A DNA stretch of 64,000 nt from an uncultured bacterium (GTDB taxonomy: Bacteria; Cyanobacteriota; Vampirovibrionia; Gastranaerophilales; Gastranaerophilaceae), in contig USFB01000004.1 of the NCBI GenBank assembly GCA_900553895.1, positions 33,334 to 97,333 on the forward strand, written 5' to 3'. Position 1 is the stretch's first letter; each line of letters begins with the position of its first letter. The notes beneath the pieces were generated by a model. It searched no databases and was not told where the DNA came from. It saw only the letters and a program-made list of their open reading frames with translations. Below, in pieces: positions 7,562-17,515 of this stretch. Position numbers and translations under genes: made by a program.

Positions 7562-10500
7562 ATGAAACAAATTTTTAATAAATATATAATACTGATTCTC
7601 GGAGTCTACGCTTTTTGGATAGGAGGAGTTCCCGTAATTTTTACGAAGGCACTCCCTGTTGTGTGCGAAAACATTAGCATAAACAGCAACTATAACGTAG
7701 AAATTCTTAACCCTAAATTAAGATTAAATATTTTACCAAAAGCACAATTCAACGCACAAAGAATTTCGATTGAAGATAAAAGTACTCAAAATATTTCAAC
7801 AATTGATAACTTTAAAATTGATTTAAGACTTTTGCCGCTTTTGAGTGGCCGAGTGCATATTAACAGCATTAGCGCAGACAATTTATTTCTAAAAGTCAAT
7901 ATTGATAAAGATATTGAACTTGACAAAGATTTTTTTAAAAATTTAGACAAATCTAAAATCAAATGCAATATTTTAAAAATCAATGAGTTTTCTGTTATTC
8001 TTGCGCATAAGGGAACCCAAAAGCCTATTGTTTACAGCGGAAATGGTGTTTTCTTCAAGAAAAATCGCCGTTATTTAAAAGTTAATGCGGATACTAAATT
8101 TAATATTAACGATAAAATTTCTAACGCTGATATCAACCTGTATTTGCCTAAAAATAATGATATTAACAAAAGTATTGTTGATATAAAAATTCAAAACCTT
8201 GATTTAGAACCAATTGGCGATTTTTTAAGACAATATTTACCTAACGATTTAATTGAAACAAAGGGTATTATTAACATTTTTGTTGATAAACATAAACTAA
8301 ATGCAGAGCTTAAAAATTGTGCAATCGTTATGAAAGATAGTGCAAAATCAATGATTTATCCTGAATTATTAAACATTGATGCCGATTTTAACATAACAAG
8401 TAAAATTATTAATTTCAACACTGTTAATATTAATTCTAAAAATATTCACGCAATTTTAAACGGTTCATTTTCAAATTATTTGGATAAATCTTTATCCGCA
8501 ATAAATTTAAATGTACAGCTTGATAAATCCAAAGTAGAAGATATTGTAAACCTTCTTCCTCCAATTATTGTTGAAGAATTTAATGTTTACAAACTAAAAA
8601 AATACAAATTTTTTGGTGACGTTATCGGAAATTTTTCAATTAAAGGTGACATATTTGAACCTGATATAATCGGTGATATATTTATCGATAACGGAATATT
8701 AACAAAACCTATTCCTAACGCTAAAGGTGCTACAGTAAAACTTGAATTTACAGGCAGATATATCAATTTTGATGTTTTTGTTCCGGCAGGCGGCGCAGAA
8801 AGAGTTTGGGTAAAAGGCGGTGTTGAATTATATAATGTAAAATACGCCGACATGCACATTTGGAGTACGAAAAATGTTAATTTAGCAACCGCAGAAGAAA
8901 AAATTCTTCCAATACACGAAATTTTAAACTTCATAATCGGTCCTGTTCCTATTATGGATGTAAAAGGTCTTGGAAATATTGATATTATTGTAAAAGGAAA
9001 CCGTAAAAACCCGCACGTTTGGGGAGATTTGAATTTTAGAAACGTAAAAACTTTCTTCAATGAAATTCCTAATCTTGTGTTGACTGACGCAGAAGCTACT
9101 TTGAAATTTGATGACGAAAATGCAACATTCGTCACTAAAAAAGGGTTGGTGAACGGCAAAGATATTTCTATAAACGGAACTTGCAACTTGTACGGTAAAT
9201 TTGATTTTGATGTTAATACAAAAAATCAGGAAATCGCGTATTTATTTAATGCAATCCAAACAGCAACGATGATTGACGATGTTAAAGCAATGTTACCGAA
9301 ACTTGATGCAATGGATGGTTTGATTGATTTACAGTTAAAAGTTTATGGTGCTGTTAAAGATATTGAAGACTTGGCATTTAACAAAAATTTCTTTACAAAA
9401 GGTCAAATAAAATTACTTGGCAATAAGTTTGCCGTTCAAGGAATAGAAGTTAGAAATACAAAAGGTGTTTTGAATTTTGACGGACAAAACGCTTCTGCTG
9501 ATGTAAGTTCATTTATCGGCGAATCTGCATTGAGCGCGAAAGCCTCTGTTAAAAACAATTTTGTTGATGCTAATATTAGTATTCCAAAATTAAATCTTAA
9601 CGATTTAACACCTAAAAAAAGTGATTTGCAAAATGATATCGGGAATATTTTTGTAAATGTTGTAGCCAAATATAAAGGCAAGCTTGACCCGATTGAATTA
9701 GACAAAGTCAGTTTTGTTGCAAAAATTCTTGGTGTTGCGCCAAATAACAAACTCAAAGTTTCAAACGGCGTTGTAAATCTGAATAATAACAAACTGAAAA
9801 TTTCAAACATCAACGGCAGCCTTGCTGACAGCCAATTCAATGTAAATCTTGATATAGGAAATGTAACAGGTAAACCTCACGTAAACGGAATAATCGGATT
9901 AAAATCGTTTGATTTATCTTGTATTAATACACTTTCGGAATATTCAATTATTCCAAAAGATATAAAAGCTACTTTAAACAAAGTTAAATTTAATGAAGGC
10001 AAAAAAATCAATCTTAATGCCAAAATCAACCATAACCGAATCAACGCGTATACTGATTTGGGCGGATTGTCTTTTGTGTACACGCCACTTGAGCTTCCTG
10101 TAAAAATAATCAATGGTAGCCTTATCATGCGCAATAATGGATTAAGATTAAATAAAATTAATCTTCTTACTGATAATATGCCAATTCTTGTTGATGGCGA
10201 AGTTTATGATTTGTTTAACAAACAAAATTTTAATTTATACTTTAATTCTAAACCACGCCAAGATTTTATAGATAAATACATTAACAAAAATCAAATTTAT
10301 CCTGTAAAAGTAAAAGGTGACATTGTTTATTCTGCAAGAGCAAAAGGCGTTTTAAAAGATTTTGACTTAAAAACGAATATTAACATGGCGAAAGATTCTA
10401 GCATTTATCACCTCGGTGCGACTGTCGGTGATATTGAAAACGCAATTGTTTTAAATTTGGATACAAAAGTTCAAAACCAAAAAATCTTAAAAATCAGAGA

Positions 10501-11905
10501 ATTTTCTTATGATAAAATCATTTCTTCACAAAGCGGTCGTGAAACAAGATTAAACATGCTTAAATCTCGTGGTGAAATAGATATTTTAAAAGACGATTTA
10601 GGGTTTAAAGATTTAATAATAAAAACCCACAACCCTACCGATGCAAGAATTTTTAACATTATATTCAGAAAACCTAATATTAAACAAGGTCAATTCACTT
10701 CTGATTTAAAAATCAACGGTAAAGCTACCGCACCAAAGCTTTTAGGAAACTTCCACATCTTTGAAACAAACATTCCGTTTTTAGATACTACGATGAAAAA
10801 TATTACATTTTTGTTCAAAGATAAAACAATTGACATTTATTCTATCGGTGAAGTTTTAGGTAATGACGTTAAGATTCAAGCTGTATTGAAAAACAAATTA
10901 ACTCCACCGTATTATGTTGAAAAAGCTGTTCTTAACACAAAACTCTTAGACTTAAACCACATTACAAATTTAATAAAACTTTCTCAAGTTGATAATTCAC
11001 AAAATTTTGATTCGCTTGAAGAATTTGATTTAGCGTCTATAGTTATCAAAAACATGAAAATGAACGCTGACAGTATTCATCTTAGAAACATCATAGCAGA
11101 AAACTTTGAAGCTACTGCGACTTTGAATGAAAAACAAGTTTTCAATGTACATAATTTCAAATTTGATATTGCAAACGGCAACTTGGGCGGAAGCTTTAAT
11201 TATAACTTAAAAAACAACAATACAGGATTAAAGCTTAAAGCTCGTGACATTGATGCAAACGATTTATCTATCGCATTATTTGATTTGAGAAACCAAATTT
11301 ACGGCGATTTAACAGGTGACATAGCTTTATCTTGTAATGGTACTGATTTCGACCAATGTATGAAAACCCTTAACGGCAACACAACCTTCAGCGTTGCAAA
11401 CGGTAGGATGCCCAAACTGGGTTCTTTGGAATACTTGCTTAAAGCAGGGAACTTGGTAAAAGGCGGTTTAACAGGCATTTCTATTAACAGCGTAATTGAT
11501 ATTATCACACCGCTAAAAACTGGTGACTTCTCGGATATAATCGGGGATATTACAATTAAAGACGGTATTGCAAATGATATTGAAATAACAACCAGAGGTA
11601 AAGATTTAAGCTTGTTTATTAGCGGAAAATATAATTTCTCAAACTCTAATGCTGAAATGGAAGTTTTAGGACTTTTGTCTAAAAAAATATCAACAATGTT
11701 CGGCCCGATTGGAAATGTATCATTAAACACTTTATTTAACGTTATTCCAGGTGTTGATTTAACAAAAGAAACTAAAGTATTAGAACATATAAATAGAATT
11801 CCGGGAATTGAATTATCCGACAAAGCTTACCGAAAATTTGTTGCCGAAATCAAAGGTAACATTAACGGCGATAATTATGTTACAAGCTTCAAGTGGATAA
11901 ACTAG
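7562..11905 (+). CDS. Giant AsmA/TamB-like envelope protein
   Basis: 1447 residues. One N-terminal transmembrane segment (about 8-28) is followed by a long, repetitive beta-rich body with the Ile/Asn/Asp/Lys alternation typical of repeating beta-groove (RBG) bridge proteins (AsmA, TamB, YhdP). The last 250 residues form an AsmA-like C-terminal region: GPIGNVSLNTLFNVIPGVD and the end VTSFKWIN. Family members are anchored in the inner membrane and are thought to carry phospholipid across the periplasm to the outer membrane, so an outer membrane is implied. The C-terminal signature recurs in the 1044-residue protein at 31651-34785, so the two are paralogues. TATTAT at 7543-7548 may be its -10. 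It is monocistronic. Confidence 0.75.
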   Translation: MKQIFNKYIILILGVYAFWIGGVPVIFTKALPVVCENISINSNYNVEILNPKLRLNILPKAQFNAQRISIEDKSTQNISTIDNFKIDLRLLPLLSGRVHINSISADNLFLKVNIDKDIELDKDFFKNLDKSKIKCNILKINEFSVILAHKGTQKPIVYSGNGVFFKKNRRYLKVNADTKFNINDKISNADINLYLPKNNDINKSIVDIKIQNLDLEPIGDFLRQYLPNDLIETKGIINIFVDKHKLNAELKNCAIVMKDSAKSMIYPELLNIDADFNITSKIINFNTVNINSKNIHAILNGSFSNYLDKSLSAINLNVQLDKSKVEDIVNLLPPIIVEEFNVYKLKKYKFFGDVIGNFSIKGDIFEPDIIGDIFIDNGILTKPIPNAKGATVKLEFTGRYINFDVFVPAGGAERVWVKGGVELYNVKYADMHIWSTKNVNLATAEEKILPIHEILNFIIGPVPIMDVKGLGNIDIIVKGNRKNPHVWGDLNFRNVKTFFNEIPNLVLTDAEATLKFDDENATFVTKKGLVNGKDISINGTCNLYGKFDFDVNTKNQEIAYLFNAIQTATMIDDVKAMLPKLDAMDGLIDLQLKVYGAVKDIEDLAFNKNFFTKGQIKLLGNKFAVQGIEVRNTKGVLNFDGQNASADVSSFIGESALSAKASVKNNFVDANISIPKLNLNDLTPKKSDLQNDIGNIFVNVVAKYKGKLDPIELDKVSFVAKILGVAPNNKLKVSNGVVNLNNNKLKISNINGSLADSQFNVNLDIGNVTGKPHVNGIIGLKSFDLSCINTLSEYSIIPKDIKATLNKVKFNEGKKINLNAKINHNRINAYTDLGGLSFVYTPLELPVKIINGSLIMRNNGLRLNKINLLTDNMPILVDGEVYDLFNKQNFNLYFNSKPRQDFIDKYINKNQIYPVKVKGDIVYSARAKGVLKDFDLKTNINMAKDSSIYHLGATVGDIENAIVLNLDTKVQNQKILKIREFSYDKIISSQSGRETRLNMLKSRGEIDILKDDLGFKDLIIKTHNPTDARIFNIIFRKPNIKQGQFTSDLKINGKATAPKLLGNFHIFETNIPFLDTTMKNITFLFKDKTIDIYSIGEVLGNDVKIQAVLKNKLTPPYYVEKAVLNTKLLDLNHITNLIKLSQVDNSQNFDSLEEFDLASIVIKNMKMNADSIHLRNIIAENFEATATLNEKQVFNVHNFKFDIANGNLGGSFNYNLKNNNTGLKLKARDIDANDLSIALFDLRNQIYGDLTGDIALSCNGTDFDQCMKTLNGNTTFSVANGRMPKLGSLEYLLKAGNLVKGGLTGISINSVIDIITPLKTGDFSDIIGDITIKDGIANDIEITTRGKDLSLFISGKYNFSNSNAEMEVLGLLSKKISTMFGPIGNVSLNTLFNVIPGVDLTKETKVLEHINRIPGIELSDKAYRKFVAEIKGNINGDNYVTSFKWIN

Positions 11906-12015
11906 ATTATACCAAACACACCCTATCTTTTATAAAGGTAATATTTCAAGCTGAGTTGGGCAAAATTTAAAAATTCAGATGAATGTTTATGAAATAGAGT
12001 ATTTTTCGCAATACA

Positions 12016-13314
12016 CTATTTCTTCAACATATCAATTATACGTTCAAACTTCATGCTTCTTGAAGCCTTTAAAAACAGCTTATATTCAGGTTTGATGTTG
12101 TTTTTAATAAACGTAGCCGCACCTTCAAGATTATCAAAATGTATTACTTCGCAATTTGTTATAGCGTCCGAAATATTTTTTGATAATTCACCAATTGTAA
12201 TAACAGTTGTATCAGGCGCAAGCTTTTTATGCTTGTTAATATATTCGCCCAATTCTCTATGGTAGCGAACTTCATCCTCACCTAATTCACCCATATCACC
12301 AAGAACAAGCGCATACTTGTCATAAAGTTCAAAGATTGTATCTACAAAAGCTCGCATTGATTCAGGGTTAGCGTTATAGCTATCGTTGATGATTTCATAT
12401 CCGCCAGCTTGAGTGGCTTCCCAACGTTTTTCAATAGGAGCGTATTTTTTCAAGCCGTTTTTGATTTCTTCAAAATCCATTCCAAGTTTTAAACCTGCAT
12501 TGATTGCTGCAAGAGCGTTTTCAATATTATAATCACCACCTACATTAAGTTCAAAAATTTCATTTTTGTATTTGAATTTTGAATAATGTGCTGATTTTTC
12601 CAAAATGTCTACATCTTTTATAGAATAAAAAATTTTTTCACCGTTAAATTCAACTGTTTTTTTAATAAGTTCGTCATCGTGCGCAATAAATACATTTCCT
12701 CGTTGATATTTAACAATTTCGCATTTAGCTTTTGCAATATTATCTCTTGAACCTAAACGTCCAATGTGCGCAGTGCCTACGTTTGAAATTATTGTTATAT
12801 CAGGTTCAGAATATTTAGATAAAAGCTCTATTTCGCCCAAACCACGCATACCCATTTCCAAAACCAAAACCTCTGTGTCATCAGGTGTTTCAAAAATTGT
12901 TTGACAAAAACCTATTTCGTTATTGTGGTTTAACGGAGTTTTAAACGTTTTAAATTTTTCACTCAAAGTAGAAGCAACAAGTTCTTTTGTGGTAGTTTTT
13001 CCTGAACTTCCCGTAATAGCAACGACTTTAAAATTAAGTTTTTTGCGTCTGTAATTAGCGAGTTCTAAATAAGCCGTCAAAGTATCAGTAACCTGCAAAT
13101 TACCGCCATCTTTTGTACAAAACGCACCAACGGCACCTTTTTCCAGTGCTTGGTCAATAAACTTTTCGCCATCAAAAGACGCGCCTTTTAAAGGTAAATA
13201 AAAATCACCATCTTTAATTGTTCTTGTGTCAGTGGAAATCTTGACGTCTAAATTTTCGTCAAGCGGTTTAATTACTTTTGCATTTGTTGCTTCAATTAGT
13301 TCTTTGATTTTCAT
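12016..13314 (-). CDS. murF: UDP-N-acetylmuramoyl-tripeptide--D-alanyl-D-alanine ligase
   Basis: 432 residues, typical length. The ATP-binding loop is AITGSSGKTTTKE (about 101-112). Mur-ligase markers TPLNHNNEIGF, LEMGMRGLGEI, ISNVGTAHIGRLGS, the GGDYNIENALAA motif and NDSYNANPESM are all present. It adds D-Ala-D-Ala to UDP-MurNAc-tripeptide in the cytoplasm, the last soluble step of peptidoglycan precursor synthesis. It stands alone, divergent from mnmE. An imperfect hairpin (about 11982-12014) just past the stop may end the transcript. Confidence 0.93.
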   Translation of the reverse strand: MKIKELIEATNAKVIKPLDENLDVKISTDTRTIKDGDFYLPLKGASFDGEKFIDQALEKGAVGAFCTKDGGNLQVTDTLTAYLELANYRRKKLNFKVVAITGSSGKTTTKELVASTLSEKFKTFKTPLNHNNEIGFCQTIFETPDDTEVLVLEMGMRGLGEIELLSKYSEPDITIISNVGTAHIGRLGSRDNIAKAKCEIVKYQRGNVFIAHDDELIKKTVEFNGEKIFYSIKDVDILEKSAHYSKFKYKNEIFELNVGGDYNIENALAAINAGLKLGMDFEEIKNGLKKYAPIEKRWEATQAGGYEIINDSYNANPESMRAFVDTIFELYDKYALVLGDMGELGEDEVRYHRELGEYINKHKKLAPDTTVITIGELSKNISDAITNCEVIHFDNLEGAATFIKNNIKPEYKLFLKASRSMKFERIIDMLKK

Positions 13315-13330
13315 GTTTACTCTCTTTTTT

Positions 13331-13400
13331 GTTAATAATTCCCTCTCACCTCTCCCAAGGAAGTGTGCCGAAGGCGAGAGAAGATATTATTAACATTCTC
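13331..13400. repeat. GC-rich palindromic intergenic repeat, copy 1 (inverted)
   Basis: GTTAATAATTCCCTCTC on the left faces GAGAGAAGATATTATTAAC on the right. The middle contains GTGCCGAAGGC, the reverse complement of GCCTTCGGCAC found in the copy at 36199-36323. It fills the murF-mnmE divergent spacer. Confidence 0.6.
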
Positions 13401-13437
13401 TCCAACCATTCTAATTATAAGTCGAATATTTTTGAGG

Positions 13438-13449
13438 TACAATTGTTTT
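13438..13449 (+). promoter_or_regulatory. Leaderless promoter of mnmE, -10 element
   Basis: TACAAT (13438-13443) lies six bases before the ATG at 13450. No ribosome binding site fits between them, although GAGG lies inside the promoter. Confidence 0.45.
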
Positions 13450-14778
13450 ATGAACATAATAGAAGAATTTGATACAATTACTGCACCTGCAACCCCACTT
13501 GGAATGGGTGGAGTTGGTGTAATCAGAATTTCAGGCGATAAAGCTTTTGAAATCATAAATAAAATTTTTACAAACACAAATTTTAAACCGAGAACATTTA
13601 ATCACGGCTGGATAAAAGATGGTGATACAAAAATAGACGAAGTAATCGTACTTCCGTTTTTTGCGCCAAATAGTTACACCGGCGAAGATGTAATCGAAAT
13701 TCAATGCCATGGCGGAATTAACGTTGTAAAAAATATTCTTAATCTTGTTTTGAAAAATGGTGCAAGAATGGCTGAAAAAGGCGAGTTTACGAAACGTGCA
13801 TTTTTGAATAAAAGAATGGATTTATCTCAAGCAGAATCAGTAGCGGATATTATTCATGCTAAAACTTCTGATTTTGCAACTGTTTCAATGAAAAATCTTT
13901 CAGGTGTTTTAAAAGAAAAAATCGGTGAAATAAGAAACGATATTTTTGAAGTTTTATCTAAAATTATGGCGGGGATTGATTTCCCTGAAGACGTTAGAGA
14001 ACCTGAATACTCATATTTGACCGAAAGTTTTGAAAATATTTTATCAAAAATCAATCATGTTTTAGCAGGTGCAAAAACTTCTAATATCTTTAGGCAAGGC
14101 GCATCGGTTGCAATTGTCGGCAAACCTAATGTTGGCAAATCATCTCTGTTTAATGCTCTTTTGAGTCTTGATAGAGCAATTGTTACTGATATAGCCGGTA
14201 CAACTCGTGATGTTTTGCGCGAAACTTTAGATTTAGGAATCCCTGTGACACTTATTGATACAGCCGGAATTAGAGAAGATGACGAGGTTTCAAAAGTTGA
14301 AAAAATCGGTATTGAATATTCTAAACAATCTTTAGATGAAGCAGATTTGGTTTTGTTTATTTATGATGCATCAAAAGGTTTAGACAATGAAGATAAAGAA
14401 GTTTTGGAACTTTTAAAAGACAAAAATTATATTCTAATAGCTAATAAGGCTGATTTAGCTAAAACAGAGGATGCGCTTTGTATTTCTGCACTTACAGGAG
14501 AAGGAGTAAGCGAACTAAAAGAACTTCTGAAACAAAAAGTTTGCGATATTCAGCCTGAAGGTTTGGAATTTGTGACAAACGCTCGTCAACAAACTTGTTT
14601 AGAGAAAGCTAAAACAGCGATTGAACAAGCACTTTTGGCTTCAAAATTAAACGAATTACAAGACTTGATTTCAATTGATGTAAAATCTGCACTTCTTGCT
14701 CTTGACGAACTAACCGGAGAACTTGTCACGGATAATATTTTAGACAATGTATTTGAGCATTTTTGTATAGGAAAATAA
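13450..14778 (+). CDS. mnmE: tRNA modification GTPase MnmE (TrmE)
   Basis: 442 residues from the ATG at 13450. The upstream in-frame extension is not family sequence and covers a repeat. The N-terminal folate-binding domain begins DTITAPATPLGMGGVGVIRISG. The inserted Ras-like G domain has P-loop GKPNVGKSS near residue 224, the GTTRD switch, DTAGIRE and NKAD. The chain ends in the obligatory CIGK, whose Cys takes part in catalysis. With MnmG it installs the 5-carboxymethylaminomethyl group on wobble uridine of several tRNAs. MnmG is not in the window. The gene appears leaderless. Confidence 0.95.
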   Translation: MNIIEEFDTITAPATPLGMGGVGVIRISGDKAFEIINKIFTNTNFKPRTFNHGWIKDGDTKIDEVIVLPFFAPNSYTGEDVIEIQCHGGINVVKNILNLVLKNGARMAEKGEFTKRAFLNKRMDLSQAESVADIIHAKTSDFATVSMKNLSGVLKEKIGEIRNDIFEVLSKIMAGIDFPEDVREPEYSYLTESFENILSKINHVLAGAKTSNIFRQGASVAIVGKPNVGKSSLFNALLSLDRAIVTDIAGTTRDVLRETLDLGIPVTLIDTAGIREDDEVSKVEKIGIEYSKQSLDEADLVLFIYDASKGLDNEDKEVLELLKDKNYILIANKADLAKTEDALCISALTGEGVSELKELLKQKVCDIQPEGLEFVTNARQQTCLEKAKTAIEQALLASKLNELQDLISIDVKSALLALDELTGELVTDNILDNVFEHFCIGK

Positions 14779-14849
14779 GCCAAACTCATATAAAAGACTG
14801 ATTTTGAAATGTATCTTAAATGGTATTATTAAAAAAATGAGGATTTTAT

Positions 14850-16463
14850 ATGAGCACATACAAACTTTCTAATCTTATACGCGCAAGATTTCCGATGATT
14901 TACATCACAACATTCGAAGAAGACCGCGTTACAAAATACATTAAATCAGTTGTAACAGATGTTAAACAAGTTAAGTATGAACGCGAAGTTTTCACTTGGA
15001 CACAAACTGCCGGGCTTTATAATGACACACTAAAAAAAGCTGTCCCAGACACAAGTTGTCCTTGTAAAATGCTGGAATATGTTCGCAAATACGACAAAGA
15101 TGCCGTTTTTATTATTTACGATTTCCACGTTAATTTCGGACCTAAAAACAGAACGCCTGATTATAACGTAATAAGAAAAATTCGTGATATTGTGCCGGAT
15201 TTGAAATTAGGAACCGTTAGAAAAACTTTGTTCTTCGTAGCACCTGAATTACTAATACCTGAGTCTTTGCAAAAAGAAATTACTATCTATGATTTTCCGC
15301 TTCCGACTTTAGCCGAAATCCGAGCAAAGTTTGACAACATGTTAAACCAAAATACAAGCGTTAAGACAGAACTAAATGAAGAAGAAAAAGACAAGCTTTG
15401 CAAAGCTGCGCTCGGTTTAACACTTCAAGAAGCAGAAAGCGCATTTGCTCTTGCGATGGTAAATGACGGCAAAATCGACATGCAAGATTTGCCAATAATC
15501 TTGGAAGAAAAAGTTCAAGTTATTAAAAAAACAGGGATTCTTGAATTCATAAAATCAGAATATTCAATGAAAGACATAGGCGGACTTGATAACCTAAAAA
15601 ACTGGTTATTAAAACGAAACAACTCTTGGTCAGAACAAGCTAAAAAATATTGTATTCCCGCTCCGAAAGGTGTTCTCGTAACAGGTGTTCCGGGTTGCGG
15701 TAAAAGTTTAACAGCAAAAGCCATGAGTACAATTTGGCAACTCCCTTTACTAAAGCTTGATTTCGGGAAAGTATTTTCAGGTTTAGTAGGAAGTTCCGAA
15801 GAAAATATGCGGCGAGCATTAGCAACTGCTGAAGCCGTTGCACCATCAATTCTTTGGATTGATGAAATCGAAAAAGGATTAAGCGGTTTAGGCTCAAATG
15901 GTGACAGCGGAGTTTCTTCAAGAATCTTCGGTCAATTTTTAACTTGGATGCAAGAAAAAGAATCACCGGTCTTTGTAATCGCGACTGCAAATAACATAAA
16001 TTCTCTACCACCTGAACTATTAAGAAAAGGACGTTTTGACGAAATATTTTTCGTAGACTTACCAACATTTGAAGAACGAAAAGAAATTTTCAAGCTACAT
16101 TTGGAAAGACGTCTAAAAAACAAAGAAGTAGCAAGTAAAGTCGTAGGTATAAAAAATCTGTGTTCAGAGCTTGCAAAAATGACCGAAGGTTTCATCGGCT
16201 CAGAAATCGAACAGGTTGTTATTTCATCACTATGCGATGCGTTTTTTGAAAATCGAGCGTTGAGTTTTGATGATTTATCAAAAAACATCGCAAATACAGT
16301 ACCGTTATCAACAACTCAAAGAGAACAAATTCTATCTCTAAGAGCTTGGGCAAACGTTAGAGCCGTTTCCGCTACAAAAACCTCGAATCTGAAGGAATAC
16401 GCAAAAGATATTAACGAAAACAATATCTCTGCAAGTCGTGGCGGACGCACACTCGACTTCTAG
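14850..16463 (+). CDS. ycf46: Ycf46-type AAA+ ATPase
   Basis: 537 residues. The N-terminal part (about 1-230) starts LSNLIRARFPMIYITTFEEDRV, as in cyanobacterial and plastid Ycf46. The AAA+ module has Walker A GVPGCGKSLTAKA (about 279-291), Walker B LWIDEIE (D338, E339), sensor region FVIATANNI and the arginine-finger box LLRKGRFDEIFF. Ycf46 is a plastid-retained ATPase of unclear role, linked in Cyanobacteria to carbon-uptake regulation. The gene heads a probable operon with the DUF1257-like, DUF2997 and TPR genes; that neighbourhood is typical of the family. GAGG precedes the ATG. The 109-bp repeat array begins directly after its stop codon. Confidence 0.85.
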   Translation: MSTYKLSNLIRARFPMIYITTFEEDRVTKYIKSVVTDVKQVKYEREVFTWTQTAGLYNDTLKKAVPDTSCPCKMLEYVRKYDKDAVFIIYDFHVNFGPKNRTPDYNVIRKIRDIVPDLKLGTVRKTLFFVAPELLIPESLQKEITIYDFPLPTLAEIRAKFDNMLNQNTSVKTELNEEEKDKLCKAALGLTLQEAESAFALAMVNDGKIDMQDLPIILEEKVQVIKKTGILEFIKSEYSMKDIGGLDNLKNWLLKRNNSWSEQAKKYCIPAPKGVLVTGVPGCGKSLTAKAMSTIWQLPLLKLDFGKVFSGLVGSSEENMRRALATAEAVAPSILWIDEIEKGLSGLGSNGDSGVSSRIFGQFLTWMQEKESPVFVIATANNINSLPPELLRKGRFDEIFFVDLPTFEERKEIFKLHLERRLKNKEVASKVVGIKNLCSELAKMTEGFIGSEIEQVVISSLCDAFFENRALSFDDLSKNIANTVPLSTTQREQILSLRAWANVRAVSATKTSNLKEYAKDINENNISASRGGRTLDF

Positions 16464-16465
16464 GT

Positions 16466-16713
16466 GCTACGCACGTAGACACTTGGTCGGCTGACAATTG
16501 TGAGGTTACTAATTGGAAATAAGACTACAAGTCAGCCTCGATAGTGAAAACACAAGTAAAAAGTGGCTTTCAGGGCTACGCACGTAGACACTTGGTCGGC
16601 TGACAATTGTGAGATTACTAATTGGAAATAAGACTACAAGTCAGCCTCGATAGTAAAATACAAGTAAAAAGTGGCTTGCAGGGCTACGCACGTAGACACT
16701 TGGTCGGCTGACA
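16466..16713 (+). repeat. 109-bp structured repeat array, 2.3 copies (locus A)
   Basis: Two full units begin at 16466 and 16575 (109 and 108 bases), with a partial third from 16683 to 16713. Each starts with the interrupted palindrome CTACGCACGTAG. Ten bases later GGCTGAC (16489-16495) can pair with GTCAGCC (16531-16537) across a 35-base loop; the second unit repeats this at 16598-16604 and 16640-16646. The array begins directly at the ycf46 stop codon and lies inside the likely operon, so it should be transcribed. A diverged array of the same period is at 40534-40690. Confidence 0.9.
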
Positions 16714-16745
16714 GCAAAAGAGAAAGAAAATAATAGGAGAAATAT

Positions 16746-17297
16746 ATGTCATGTACAGTTTTTGCACTACCTTATGCACTGGCATGGGTGGTTGGAACAA
16801 TTATAACAGGAGCAATATCCGCTCATAATAATGAAAATAATTACACAAGTACTTACGATACGGATAGAATAATCGAAGAATACGGACGTCTTAACAACAA
16901 TTGCGAAGATGTGAACGTAATAGACGAACAACACTTTATCGAAAAAACTTTTGAAACACCATTTGTTGATAAAGACCTTTTGATAAAAACATTAGAAGAA
17001 CATGGCGTAACTAATATTCAAGAAAATGTATTTGGCAGAATTGTAGGAAAAGTTGATAGTTACAGTTTGAATTTCGAAAAGCAAGAAGCTGATAAACCAT
17101 ATACTCTGAGTATTTCTTGTCCTGAAACAGATAATGCGGAAGAAAAAATCGGCGATTTGAGTTCTGAATATGCGCTCAACGTTCAGGAGGATGCGTATTT
17201 GAACATTGTTGAAAAACTAAAAGCCAATAATATGGAAATTGAAGATGAAGAAGTTATGGATGATAACACAATTGTATTAACAATTAATCTTGAATAA
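16746..17297 (+). CDS. DUF1257 (Ycf35)-like protein with N-terminal hydrophobic segment
   Basis: 183 residues. The C-terminal 60 residues, with SSEYALNVQEDAY, then EKLKANNMEIEDEEV and the end DNTIVLTINLE, follow the pattern of the DUF1257/Ycf35 C-terminus (YAYHxVLxxAxxxGFxVxxEExxxDGTIRLxL). The N-terminus differs from Ycf35: residues 5-25 are hydrophobic (a membrane anchor or signal), and the middle is acidic. The position between a Ycf46-type ATPase and a DUF2997 protein supports the identity, since these three cluster in many Cyanobacteria and other bacteria. Function is unknown. AGGAGAAA precedes the ATG. The 282-bp gap from ycf46 is mostly the 109-bp repeat. Confidence 0.65.
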   Translation: MSCTVFALPYALAWVVGTIITGAISAHNNENNYTSTYDTDRIIEEYGRLNNNCEDVNVIDEQHFIEKTFETPFVDKDLLIKTLEEHGVTNIQENVFGRIVGKVDSYSLNFEKQEADKPYTLSISCPETDNAEEKIGDLSSEYALNVQEDAYLNIVEKLKANNMEIEDEEVMDDNTIVLTINLE

Positions 17298-17306
17298 GGA
17301 GTTTTT

Positions 17307-17513
17307 ATGAGCGGGAAAAAATTAAAAATAAAATTGATGCCAAACGGCGAAATTCAAATGGAAACACAAGGCGTAAAAGGTAAAAAGTGTTTGGATTATA
17401 TTGACGTATTGAAAAAGCTTGTTGATGTAAAAATCACAGATACTCAGCTTTCTCAAGAATATTATGAAACAGAAAACGAAATTACAGAAAATACAGAAAT
17501 AAGATTGGATTAA
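17307..17513 (+). CDS. DUF2997 family protein
   Basis: 68 residues. The pattern KLKIKLMPNGEIQMETQGVKGKKCLDYIDVL matches DUF2997, small proteins of the form I-x-I-x-P-x-G-x-v-x-v-E-t-x-G-f-x-G-x-x-C that sit next to Ycf46/DUF1257 genes. The conserved Cys is present at about residue 28. The acidic C-terminal tail is longer than usual. It begins nine bases after the previous stop, with AAGGAG as ribosome binding site, so the two are cotranslated. Role unknown; partnership with the AAA ATPase is inferred from conserved clustering. Confidence 0.75.
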   Translation: MSGKKLKIKLMPNGEIQMETQGVKGKKCLDYIDVLKKLVDVKITDTQLSQEYYETENEITENTEIRLD

Positions 17514-17515
17514 TC

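Noticed and set aside
8587..9186. Long open frames antisense to the giant AsmA gene
   Set aside because: They are shadows of the coding frame, with no start signals and no recognisable protein.
13363..13449. 29-codon extension of MnmE
   Set aside because: It translates a repeat element and is not MnmE sequence; the family start is at 13450.
15640..16068. Antisense open frame within ycf46
   Set aside because: Low-quality composition and no ribosome binding site; a shadow of the AAA domain.
16466..16713. CRISPR array
   Set aside because: The segments between the repeated 31-base starts are nearly identical to each other, so they are not spacers; no cas gene is near. It is a tandem repeat.
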